Both the position numbers and the translations under genes were made by a program. This document shows positions 12,240 to 23,513 of a DNA stretch of 64,000 nt, one piece after another. Numbering within the stretch: the stretch's first letter is position 1; every line of letters starts with the position of its first letter. The notes below the pieces were generated by a model. The model had not been told where the DNA came from. It did not search any database and saw nothing but the letters and a program-made list of their open reading frames with translations. Origin of the DNA: Pelodera strongyloides (Eukaryota > Nematoda > Chromadorea > Rhabditida > Rhabditidae); the NCBI GenBank assembly GCA_036852015.1, contig JAANDG010000096.1, positions 1-64,000 on the forward strand. The letters are read 5' to 3'.

Positions 12240-12420
12240 AGGGGGCGGGACATTTCACGCCCATTTTCCCACGGTCCGCGCGCTCCCGGCGCACCTACGG
12301 CCCACTTTTTGAAGCGGGGCCGCGCGCTCCGGGCCCCGTTTTGGTGGCGCAGCCCTGCCTGGGCCCCGCACATTTCAGCGCGCCGCCCCGCGACTTTTAG
12401 CGCGCCGCCCCGCACCCAAA
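12240..12420. repeat. GC-rich repeat block
   Basis: An isolated GC-rich island with CGCGCGCTCC-, GGGCCCCG- and GCGCGCCGCCCCGC-like motifs, the last partly duplicated in tandem. It resembles the block at 9300-9530 in composition. All frames are open by composition and no protein is recognised. Confidence 0.5.
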
Positions 12421-12477
12421 GTTTCACGTTGTAAGCTATAGTTAAAATAATAAAATAATAACACCGCGTCCCATTAA

Positions 12478-12900
12478 AGGATCGCAGTCACTACAAATTC
12501 GTATTTTTTATTCGCTTTTCATTAATTGTTCAAGTATGTGAAGAAAACGACGATTCCAGCGCCAAAGTACGGCAAAACGAACTCAGGGAGAGAAATCCCT
12601 GTTTATGACTTTTACTTATATACCGTAGTTTATAATTGCCCGTATAGAGTTTCATAATAAATACCCTGCAGTGATAAACCACGCGCCAGGTGTAACACTG
12701 TAGGCTGTTCACTCTCCAAGTACCCCTGGCAATTGCATATATGCACCGGCGTCGGTCATTTATCAAAACTCATTCTCATTGATTTCTCTCCCTGAGTTCC
12801 ATTTTATCTGGATTTTTATGGGTTGCATATTGTTTTATAAATCGGCTTGCATCTAATAAAAATCGAATAAAAAAGTTGATTTTGAAGTGACTGCCTTCCT
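12478..12900. mobile_element. TTAA-flanked element with AGGA ends
   Basis: 423 bp between TTAA (12474-12477) and TTAA (12901-12904). The terminal repeats are imperfect: AGGATCGCAGTCACTACAAA at the left against AGGAAGGCAGTCACTTCAAA at the right. The same end occurs at about 43813-43842. Non-coding. Confidence 0.8.
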
Positions 12901-12997
12901 TTAAACAATCTCTATTACTAGTGATGTCGATTCTTTATAATTTTATGCTATTTTACTTATGCCGGAAACATAGTTTTATTTCAGGTTTAAAGGACAA

Positions 12998-15900
12998 ATG
13001 CTTGTTTTGGAGAGTCTAAAATGTGATTATTGTCACACACAGTGTGAGTACGGCCCAATGAAAACAGGGATGCTAAAATACAGTTTTGGAATGCCTACCT
13101 TGTGTGAAACTTCTGGAACTTTGAAGTGTGCACAGTGCTTTTCTTCCGAACCGACATGCGAGAAATGCACTGGAAATGACTGTTTTGTGCGTTCGTTCGG
13201 GCTGTCTATGGCAACTATGATAGCCACTATTTCATGTCCCGACGAGCTGAAACTTCTAGATTTTGGAGCATGGAACCCATTCCGTTGTAGAGAGTGTATT
13301 GTTGAATACACCGTCGAGGAGCACGCACTTATTGATTCAGCTGACGCGAAGCCGTTCGTTCGTTGTGCAAGGTGTGGTACATTCGAGGGAAACCATTTTT
13401 TGCACGGACGCTACTTGGCAGTTATGAAAGAATTACATTCCTACTTTGCCCAAAGAGAATTCATCCCACAAAAGAATACGACTGCGGCATGGATGTTCAC
13501 AAACAAAAGGTTGCTGTTCTGCTTTTCTTGTAAGAGTAAACGTGGCAGTGCAATCACAAATTCCGGAAACTTCTCTTGCGAAGATTGCTTTGAAACCAGT
13601 ATGGAACAAACTAAAATTTCGCTCGGAGAAGAATGGCGTCGGTGGTTGGGGATCCTATTTCAGCTTCCAAATATTTCCGAGCTACATCAACTTTCATACT
13701 CTAAATGGACTCCATTTCGCTGCCGTATCTGTTCGGTTCCATTCTCCGAGAATTCTGAAGATTTTCCGATTTTTCATTACGATTCCAGTGATGCTCGTAA
13801 AAACAAGTTCAGCTGCAACAAATGTCATCTCGCAAAAAGGTGTTCTTGCAGTGAAAGATTCCAAATTGTACGTGCCACATTTCTTGAAGAATTTGTGAAG
13901 GAATTCAAGCGTCTCTTCAAGAATGAAACAATTGAGCGTGTAATACGCTACGAAATAGAAATGCTAAATAAGGAGACCCAAACGGACGAACAAATACAAA
14001 TAAAGCTACTTGATCGGGAAGCTCCATGGGATGAACAAGTGCGCGTAAGCGAAAAATTACAAAAGGAGACCAAGCGAATATCAATCCATGGAAGAAATAC
14101 GGTTATTGCTCGAAAATCAAGGTATGAATTAAATAGTATACGTAAAAACTAGGCGCGAAATCCCATATTTTACACATGTAATTTGTCTTATTGTTAGACA
14201 TGTGGGTGTCCGAGAAATCGTGGAAAAGCATGGCTATTATAAGCCTTATTAATAATGCAAAAAGCCACTTGTGAAGCAAGAAACGAATAAAAAGCCATCA
14301 CGCACACATTTTCTTAAAATTATACGTAAAAGTTTTATTTCATCTTAATCGTTCTATAACAAAAAAAAGAAAAGACATTTATTTAATTGTAATGTTATTT
14401 TAGATGTCTGTGTGGAACTGAGGAGAACGTCGAGGAGCTGTATCGATGTGTTTCTTGCTCGATTTTGGGTTGGTTTTTATTTTATGCTCACAACATTTAT
14501 TTATCACTTAAAAATAGTCAGCTTTTTCTAGCTGTTGTTGTTCAGGAGCGGTACCGTAATCTTGCTAGATATTTCAAATAGCCGCTTCAGCGGGTGCGCA
14601 GTGGATACTCCGCGAAAAGTTGGGCAGTTACTTTCTATTTTGCGTGCAAATTTTCTCCATTGACGTTTTGTGATTAGGTCGACTGGTGGTCGACCTAACC
14701 TCGAATAAACGTTCTACCTTTCTCTCGTTTAAAGGGAGAGGCCCACGAGAAAAAGGTGTTTCTTGGTTTACTTGAACAGAACGTCCGGAATTTCAGAAAT
14801 ATTACTGTGGAAACCGCATTTCTTTACGCCTAGAAATCGCAGAGATATTTCACGGCAAACAGTTCGGCCAGTTACCGTAGTCAGTAACGTTTTTACGGTT
14901 TATATTCACCCATTAGCATTCTTTCCCTACATAATGATTGATAAACGAATGAAGAACATTCCTGCCATTCTAACAAAGCCTTTTCAATACCTTAATACCC
15001 TAAAGGCGCCAAAATTGATTCTGACTACGGTACCTGGCCGAACAGTTTGCCGAGGAATAACTCCGCGAGTTCTAGGCATAAAGAAATGAGGTTCTTACAG
15101 TAATATTTCTGAAATTCCGGACATTCTTTTCAAGTGAATTGAGGAAACCTTTTTTTCTCGTGGGCCTCTCCCTTTAAGTTGCCATTGCTGTAAAACTGTA
15201 GTTATGATAGGCGGAGCAAGAAAGCAGCGAAGCTGTTTTCGACGAGAAGCGTCATAATATTCGTTATTGTGCAAAATTGATGTTACTAATGTATCTTACC
15301 CTGGGAGGTAAATCGCCGCAATTTAAATATCTTGGGGGTTGTGCTTGCAATGATAGGAATCGAACCCGTTTCCGTTTACTCTGCTCACTAACCTCTGTGT
15401 TACAAGGACTCGTTAATTGTTGACTGTTACAGATGTGTGCTGCCGTTGCGTCATCAAAATTCATAAGAACCATAAACTCGTGAACATGCTCGGTGAACGA
15501 ATTCATCATTTTATTGTAAATAATAAACGTAAACAGTTTGCGAAGTTCGATAACTGGAAAAGGACCTTGCATAAACTTGATGTACAGGTGAACAATGTCA
15601 TTTTTATTCTCACATCCTTGAATTTATTTTAGCATTTATACGTTTAATTGGAAAAAAGCATGTGAAGCGATAGCACTTGTGTGTAGGCAAAGCTGTGGCG
15701 CTCTGTGTACAAAATACCTAGGTAGACTTATTCTTGTAAACAGATTTATTTTGATTTCGAAATTTTATTTGTATGTCAGCAAGGGAGCCTTTCAACCACG
15801 TCGCGATATCTTATAACGGAAATGGAGCAAAACAACTTTGATGCGTGTGCACTCGAACTTGAAAGCATCACCTGCTTATTTATGTCCTACACAATCTTGA

Positions 15901-17536
15901 AAAATATGCTTCCTGACGAGGCAATTCACGCATACACAGTGCGGGCTTGCTTGAGCTATGGTCTATCTTCCTCTAACTGGTATGTATATATGGAAGTCCT
16001 TGTGTTTCTTGCAGATTGACACAGCTAAAGAAGAACTGGTGAATCATCTTCGTGTAATCTATCAGCAGACAGACACTTACGAAGACGTTGAACTCGTGGA
16101 ATCGACAATAGCAAAGACTGCCCTCTCTTCTCTGAGACAATTTTTGAAAAACGCCAGGACCGCACGAGAAAAGGTCGGGTATGTATTAGCGAGATGCATC
16201 TAGCAGCGAAATGCATGCAGATTAATTAGGATATTAGGCCCTCCGACCTAGCATCCAATGCTGCATCCGAGCAGAAAATTAACCCTTTGCTTATTTTAGC
16301 TTACGCTACATGTGGAGACACGACTGCAGTCGATGCCGTCAACTGGCAGTGAAGAGCTGCTTCAAGAAATAAAGTTGCCTCCAGCCGATTCTACTGCGAT
16401 TGAAAGGAAACTGCGCATTGTTAGAACCGCAAGGTAATAAATATACAGACACCAAAGCAGGTGTGCATAATAATTATTCATTTGGTTTTAGTCTCCTTCA
16501 CTTATTCTCATTTGTTTTTCTGCTCGTTTTTCGCTGAATTATAATAGTAGTGTATTTGTAGTTGTCTGTGTGGCACGGAGGACAGTGTCGAAGAGCTATA
16601 TCAGTGTGTTCGGTGCGCAATGCCAGGTGTGTTTATGTTGGCAAGTTGCGATTTTCTTTAAGCAAAAGCTTACAAGCATACTCTGTTTCTTCTTATTGTT
16701 GGTGATTTATTCGATTTGACGTGTCATGATTCGTTACAGATGTCTGCCCCCGCTGCGCCATGAAATTCCATGCAGGTCACCAATTCGTGAACATGTTCGG
16801 TGAACAAATAAAAAATGCCGTCGATGTCGAGCAAAGGGACCAATTCGCAAAACTGAATAACTGGAATAGTGACTTGGATCATCTGGATGGACAAGTGAAT
16901 ATTTTGTATTTACTCATTACATACGAAGCCGCACATGCATATGAATTCTGATACGCACCGTTGTCCCTCATAACTGCTATTGGTTTACGTATTGCATTTT
17001 TGTAGGTACGCGTCGCTGTCGGCCTCTTTTACAACTAAAATACATTTGCGGATTTTCCAGACTAAAGCGCTCATGCAAGAGCTAGGGGAACTCCTTCAGC
17101 AGGCCTACCAGAAGGCCTCCACCAGTGTAGATCCTCTACTTGTGGAAAGAATTCTGGCAAAGTGTGACATACAATCCTTGAAGGTGGCTATTAAAGTCAC
17201 ACGGAACACTAGGAAACAGGTCTGTTGCAAAACTCCATGTACCTGTTTTATTATGACAGATACTACGAACATTAGGACAGCTCAATTTCAACTCTTTGTT
17301 TACTCTTTTGTATCAAACCTTCACCTATCAAGGCATTGTCTCTTAGTTACTTGAATAATGAGCTAATTTTCTTTCATACATTTCGACAGGCCACTAAGGA
17401 ATACCGGAGAAGAGATGGGAAACGCAATTTGACATATTGTTTACCCTTTATATGGATTACATGCAGGAAACAAAATAATAAAACTGCAATGATTCCGAAA
17501 TTGATTGTTACCAAAAGATTTGAGTGGACTATTTGA
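12998..17536 (+). CDS. Cysteine-rich protein with two duplicated B-box-like modules
   Basis: Proposed exons: 12998-14121, 14404-14468, 15433-15587, 16015-16173, 16300-16433, 16562-16626, 16740-16894, 17061-17219, 17390-17536 (about 720 residues, phases consistent). The first exon (374 residues) is rich in C-x2-C pairs (CDYC, CAQC, CEKC, CREC, CARC, CFSC, CEDC, CRIC, CNKC), which suggests several zinc sites. Two modules follow. Each starts CLCGTE..VEELY.C and continues D-V-C-x-R-C-x4-H-x3-H, the cysteine/histidine order of a B-box, and then has a helical segment. In both modules the exons measure 65, 155 and 159 nt, so the triplet was duplicated. The donor after 16173 would be GTCGGG, which is weak. 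The end is uncertain: an exon from about 17546 could replace the last one. I do not recognise the family. It may act like other B-box proteins in protein binding, but that is only inference. An open segment at 15781-15979 does not fit the phase and is left out. Confidence 0.75.
14733..15173. mobile_element. TTAA-flanked foldback MITE
   Basis: 441 bp between TTAA (14729-14732) and TTAA (15174-15177). The left end is AGGGAGAGGCCCACGAGAAA and the right end its reverse complement; the arms pair further inwards (AAGAAATG with CATTTCTT and others). It sits in the second intron of the cysteine-rich gene. A 108-codon open frame inside is a by-product of the palindrome. Confidence 0.9.
15339..15418 (-). 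repeat. tRNA-derived (SINE-like) sequence
   Basis: On the minus strand a B box GGTTCGATTCC follows an A-box-like GAGGTTAGTGAGC at tRNA spacing. The flanks do not form an acceptor stem. It lies just upstream of the exon at 15433. Confidence 0.35.
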
Positions 17537-18156
17537 TTCTTTTAGTTCACTCGAAAGACGGGGAAGCATCTACGCACGATTACCATAAATGAGAGTGATT
17601 GGTCAGATGAGGATTGAAGGTAATATGTAAAATATGTTCTTCGATTATACCATGGTAAATATATCTCGGCTTTTTTCTTTCATAAATCTAATATCTGTGT
17701 CCGGTAAATTATGAATATTTTTGCAAACATGCCGTGCTTGCATAGTGACCTGCATCTTTCAAGCTGCATTTTGTCGTCATTTAGTTAGCATCTTTTATAA
17801 GTTTGTTCTCCTGTTTTACTGCTCTATTATTCATGACTTTTTGTGCGTATTTTATAATCATTATTGTTTTTTTTCGTCAATAAATACTTATCTATGAAAA
17901 ATTTTCTTGCGAGAATGGTGAGGTCCGCTCTCTTATCTTTCGGATTATTTTTGAAGTAAACAACTTCAGAATTGATAGGAGAATTGTGAACAAAAAGGGC
18001 ATTTGTGCAATAATATAGACTTGAGCGAGCATAAAAAAAGCCATCCGAGGTCACGAAATGCAATATTTAAGTCCACAAACTAATAACGAGCAGAAAAGGC
18101 CAGTTGTGGGGGATCGCTGTAATGACTCGCCAATTTGTGACTAAACTGCATCACTT

Positions 18157-18282
18157 CTACGAATAAGCCGATACTCTTCTCAGGTATTCCTTAGTGGCAT
18201 TTGTTTCCTTTCTCGAAGATACCATCACTGGTTTGGCCTCATCTATGTTGACATCCATTACGCACCTATCGGGGATCATCAT
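18157..18282 (-). pseudogene. Inverted relic of the cysteine-rich gene's last exon
   Basis: Read on the minus strand, about 40 open codons end in a segment containing NATKEYLRR. It matches QATKEYRRR at the start of the exon at 17390, also at DNA level (CCACTAAGGAATACC). Only one short block is shared. I read it as a remnant of an inverted partial duplication, not a gene. Confidence 0.4.
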
Positions 18283-19252
18283 CGTTTAGGCTGACCTTAG
18301 TTGAGGGGTACTGTCGGCGAAGCATATTCAACATTTCTTAGCATAAGTACACACCCATATGGGTGGAAATCAATAGAAACACTGATAAAACTGCAAACAA
18401 TTATGATAAGCACGCTCAAATTAATACAGGATACGATGTATCAACAGCAACAAATAACAATTTTAACAGTGTAAGTATAACAGTACAACAGTCAGAAATT
18501 CAACCAATAGTAACATCATTTCAAAGTGAATAGAAATATAGATGATCAATTGAGACCTGTCCACGTCTAAATTGGAGGGAAACACGAAATGTTTCAGGAG
18601 AATGATTTTTTTGTAAGACCTCCTCAAGTCTTACAGCTATTCAGCCCAGTAAAACATAGTGCGTAGTGTCTGTAGTTCGTACACGTAAAATGAAGTGAAA
18701 TGAAACGGAATTTGGCTGCGGTTTTTTGCGAAATAGATTTTGTGAGATTTTTGCCAAAAGTGAGAAAACAAGCAACACGCATTGTAAAGAAACCGCTAAA
18801 AATAATGAACACTATTCATCGAATGATATGAACTGAAAGTACAAAAAAACTTTCAAGATTAACCTGAAATTGAATAGAGCTTTTGGAAATGAGAAAGTCT
18901 GACGGGACTTTCATCAGTCAATTGGCTGCACGAATACAGAAACCATTTTTGAAATGATTGGATTTGGTAAACGGGATTCGAAAATTATAAACATTTACTA
19001 CGACTGTTGGTCGGTTTAGGTCGGAAATATTGGTGTCTGTTTAAACGTAACTCTACTGCGATCACCTTCAATCTTGAACCAAGACCAATATACCAAAGGC
19101 TCGAACCAATATACAGAGTATGCAAACTGAGTAAGCAAAGGGTTAGACCTGCTTGGTCACGATTCACGATTGATGGTCGAATTCTGACAGAGGTTTCTGT
19201 TTTTTTTTTTTTTTTTACTTTTTTTTTGTCAATAACTAATAACAATCGTGTA

Positions 19253-19520
19253 TGGGGTTTCAATGTATGGCAAAAACTGCGCATTTTGCTTCCAAGTATC
19301 AAATGTGCATCTCGTGTACGATGCACCGTTGAAAGTTAGAAAATGCACCATGCTATTAACTAAGACGAGGCGAAATTGCAGTTTATGCACGCTCGAAAAA
19401 AATTATCCAGTGGCTACCTGCCGCGGGACCATTTTTTGGCGGTCTGTAGTTGTTCTCGTGTACGGTAAATTTTGACATACTTGGAAGCAAAAATTGTTTC
19501 GTCATACATTGAAACCCCAC
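19253..19520. repeat. Foldback inverted repeat
   Basis: The left arm begins TGGGGTTTCAATGTATG and continues TTTTGCTTCCAAGTAT. The right arm is its inverse, ending CATACATTGAAACCCCA. It lies 330 bp past the TANC stop codon. Confidence 0.8.
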
Positions 19521-19851
19521 TATAGTGTATTACATTGGCTGTTGTTGACAGAAATTGTACATAATATTTATTGCAATTAAACTTCCAGTAGGAATAAAAC
19601 GATTATTTGGCTAGCATAGGAAGAAAGGAAACAATTGAATACTCTGATCGAGAACCGGGGTGTGAATATCATCTATGCTTGAATATGTAATACTCTAAAC
19701 TACACTGTACGAGACATAGAAACATTGAATATTGCAGATAATAGAAACCCTGGATACTGATATGCATGAGGCGAAAAGGCTACGACATTTTCTCAATACT
19801 GGTTTAGAAGCCACAGTGGAGTACTAAGGACTAAGGTACAACGAGACAGAG

Positions 19852-22800
19852 TCACATCCTAGCAATGTTTGTGGGAGGTAGTGACAAAGTAGCCAACAGT
19901 TGTGTTGCTTCATCATCACTTGGGCACAGTTGTAAGGCGGCACGTGCGTCCGCTCTCGATCTAAATATTGAATTTAAAAGATTCTAAGAAGTGCCCATGA
20001 AAAAAGAAAGACATCTGATTAGAAATACCTTATAAAGCATCGTACACATATATTCCAAACTACGTTGACCAACAAGCAAAATCTTTCAACGCTACGCGTT
20101 TTTAGAATGTGTCCATGTATCTTATTTGGTCCCTATTCATGTGCACCAGAAGTTTAGCATACCGTTCCATATCGTGATTGTCAAAGTGACACTTGGCTCT
20201 GAATAAGACGATGTCGAAGAGAGCAGAGTCTGAAACAAGACTCAAGCTGCTTCATTCCATCCTAAGCACCTTATACAACTCTATATATTTTGTGCGTGCT
20301 CCATTTTACTTTGTTTGTACTTACTGGAAGTTGCAGGGACATAGTTAAATCAAAGAAGAAACGAAACCTGAATCAGCTAAAAGCGCGGCTTGTCCACAAG
20401 TCTTTATGGCTTCCGTGACTTTTCCCGAACGTCGTTTGGCGCGAGCGATAGCCAGAAGGATCTGTACCAAACAAAAATAAATTCGTATAATAAACTTAAG
20501 GATGTACCAATCAACAGAGTGTCGACTAGTTTAAAATAGCTAGTGGCCGGCGTATATTGTTTCAATCGGAACAAGATAATCTACCAATACGAAGCTGAGC
20601 CTACCAGAAATCATACTTAACGACTAATACCCGAACAACCAGAACCTACCTCGACCAATGCGAAGCTGATCCTACCAGCAATCATTCTTAACGACAAATG
20701 CCAGAACAACCAGAGCCTACCTGCATCTTAATCTTCTTCATCTGCAGATGTTTAGAAGATAACTGAGGTTCTTCCAACAGTTCATCACACTTCTGTTCGG
20801 CATATCGTAGTCGGTGCATTGCGTCTTCCGTTTTTCTCTTTCTGTAAAAACGTGCCCATGCTTAATATTCAATAATGGTTCATACAACATTATACCCCAG
20901 TTCAACATGCCCATAGAAGGCCGAACGTACCTATAGAGAAGGGCGGCATCATCGAGCAGTTTCTGGAGCAGTACCAGCAGCGTATCAGGATGATGTTCTT
21001 TGGCCGTCACCCAAGTGAAACTTCGTAACCGGGCTCCGCGACGGAGAAGCGCCGTCACTGCGGGAGCTTTACCTTTCCGAATGGCTATCTAAAAGTTTAC
21101 CGTGAAGCTAGGAAAAAAAGTAAACTAGGAAAAAAACTTGCATGAGGATGCTAGTTTTATGCTTTATTTTCTGATTCTACCATTTATCCCTTTCATTTCC
21201 CAAATGAAAGATCACGAAAATGTATTTACTTCAATCGGTCGTTCTCCTTCCGCATTCCTCTCCTCAATCGAGACACCGGTTTCAAGCAGCCGATCAATAA
21301 TTGGGCGACCCGCCGAAACACACGCTACATGAACGATGGTGTTGCCGTCTGAAAGAGGCACGGTGCATGCATAAGTATCAGTATGTCAGGATACTGGCAA
21401 GGCATACTAAAACATGATCTTGCCCATTCATAAAATCCAAAGAGAAAACAATTTATCTCACCTTTAGCCGAGCACGCATCCACGACGGCTCCCTTTTCAA
21501 TCAGTAATTGCACACAAGATACGTTGTCAATGCTGACAGCGTGCATTAGGGCTGTCCATCCATTGTCATCCACAGCGGTGATCGAGGCACCGCGGTTAAG
21601 AAGCATGTCGACAAGACCGACATGGCCTATAAAATAAATCATCTGACAGTCTTTTTAGCGCCAAGGAAAACTTTGGGATTTCAGTTAAGTGCTACAAGGA
21701 ACCTCGGAATCTGAAGTAGAATTCCATTAGATGATTTGGCAGATTGTTAACCTCTTCACACCGAATCATATTTCCTTTGTTTGTGCCCAAGCAAGAAAAA
21801 GAATGTTTGCTCTCTTTCGCACTCTGAAAACGCGGAAGGCAAACCTTTGGTTCTTGCATATTCTCTTTATGTACGTTCAATTCTAGAGTCAGGCTCGGTT
21901 GTCTTTAGTCCATATAAGAAAAAGGATAAGGTGGCCCTAGATCGGATCCAACGTACATTTACAAAGCGAATTTTTATGCGTTCCCAATTGCTTGATTACA
22001 ATGATACACCCTCTAGTTCAGATAGAGATACATTATTGAAGCTTGATACACTTGACAATCGACGTAGGAAGGCAGATGCTAGAATGCTCAGAAAAATATT
22101 GGCTGGCAAATGCGGCCATTATCTACGTTCAATGTACAAATTCAGGAATTCTAATCTGTCCTCTCGACGTGGTCGTATCAAAATCATAATCCCTCGGGTG
22201 ACTAGTAATGTTCGCAGACACTGTTTAGACTGTTTTGTCCATAGAACTTCACTTATGATTGAGAGTAACCCACGCCTATTCCTGTAAACATAATGACTTT
22301 ATTTGATGCTTTTATTTTAATCAGATTTATATTTTCACGTTTCATAGTTATTCATTGTGGTATTGCCTCGACAAAACTTGTGCGACATTTTATGTTCGTA
22401 ATAAATGTTATGTGTTATGTTAATTAAGATTGCCTACCAACTACAATGGATCATGTTTACTCACCTTTCTTTGCCGCCTTGATCAGCGCCGTATGTCCAT
22501 GCGTGTCCTTCTTGTCAATGTTCTCGTCGGAATGAGCGAGCACAGCGACGACAAGATCCCATGAACCACTCTCGACGGCATAGCACAAGGCTGGGTCGTC
22601 ATCCGGCCAGCGAACTTCAGACAGCACGACACCTCTGACACGATTATTTGAGGATGAAGTTACATTGTTCTTTTTAAAGAAAATCACGTTGAAGGTGTCT
22701 TTACTTACTATCAATAACTAACATATAAGTCAATTTAAGACTGATTATTAAAATAATCCATACCTTGCTAGTAGAACCTGCACAACGTCGGCTTGTCCAG

Positions 22801-23481
22801 CCAGACAAGCAGAGACTAGTGCAGAGGACAGAGATAGAGAGCAAGTATCCTGGCACTCGTCTAATAAAAATTCGCATGTTGCGATATGACCTGAAGAAGA
22901 AAATTTAGAAAAATTTGATCGTCGCTCCTTTTTTATGATATATGATTATTTAGAAATCTTTCCAAGTTACCTCTCCCAGCCGCTGCGTCTAAAGCTGCTT
23001 GTGCTGCCAGCTTCTTTGCTTCGGTATCGTGCCACACACATTGAAGCAGGAAAGAAACAACTTTGCTGTGACCGGCTGCGGCTCCAGCTAAAATATAGTT
23101 CAAGTCCACATTTTTACTTGAACCGTCTCAGTGTCAGTGGAAGCAGTGCATGAGGTTATTGCAGATCAATAAATATTTCTCGCTGAAAACCCGAACAGAT
23201 AGTAAGCTGGAACATGAATTGATGACGAAACTATCTGACATGAGCTGGTAGGGAAAAAATCATGGAATCAGGGAATGGCAAGTCAATATCATACCAACAG
23301 TGGCTGCCGTGGCAGCATCTCCTTGTAAGGCACCATGTTGATGGAGGATTTGTACAGCATCTATATGACCACTCGCTGCAGCGCACACCACTGGTAGTTC
23401 TCCTGGAATACTTGTTGTAAATGAAGAAAAGATAAACAGCTACAGAAGTCAGATGTCAGAAGCTGCTTACACCAAATATCT

Positions 23482-23513
<32 letters not shown>

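Larger units (their letters stand above)
17640..19850. other. Intergenic between two convergent genes
   Basis: The only items found are a relic related to the last exon of the cysteine-rich gene (18157-18282) and a foldback repeat (19253-19520). Apart from these I see nothing beyond simple A/T-rich sequence. Confidence 0.5.

Noticed and set aside
14763..15089. 108-codon open frame
   Set aside because: It lies within the foldback MITE 14733-15173; the palindrome keeps the frame open.
15781..15979. Possible extra exon of the cysteine-rich gene
   Set aside because: Joining it to the exon at 16015 would create a stop codon at the junction, while direct joining of 15587 to 16015 is in phase and matches the second module.
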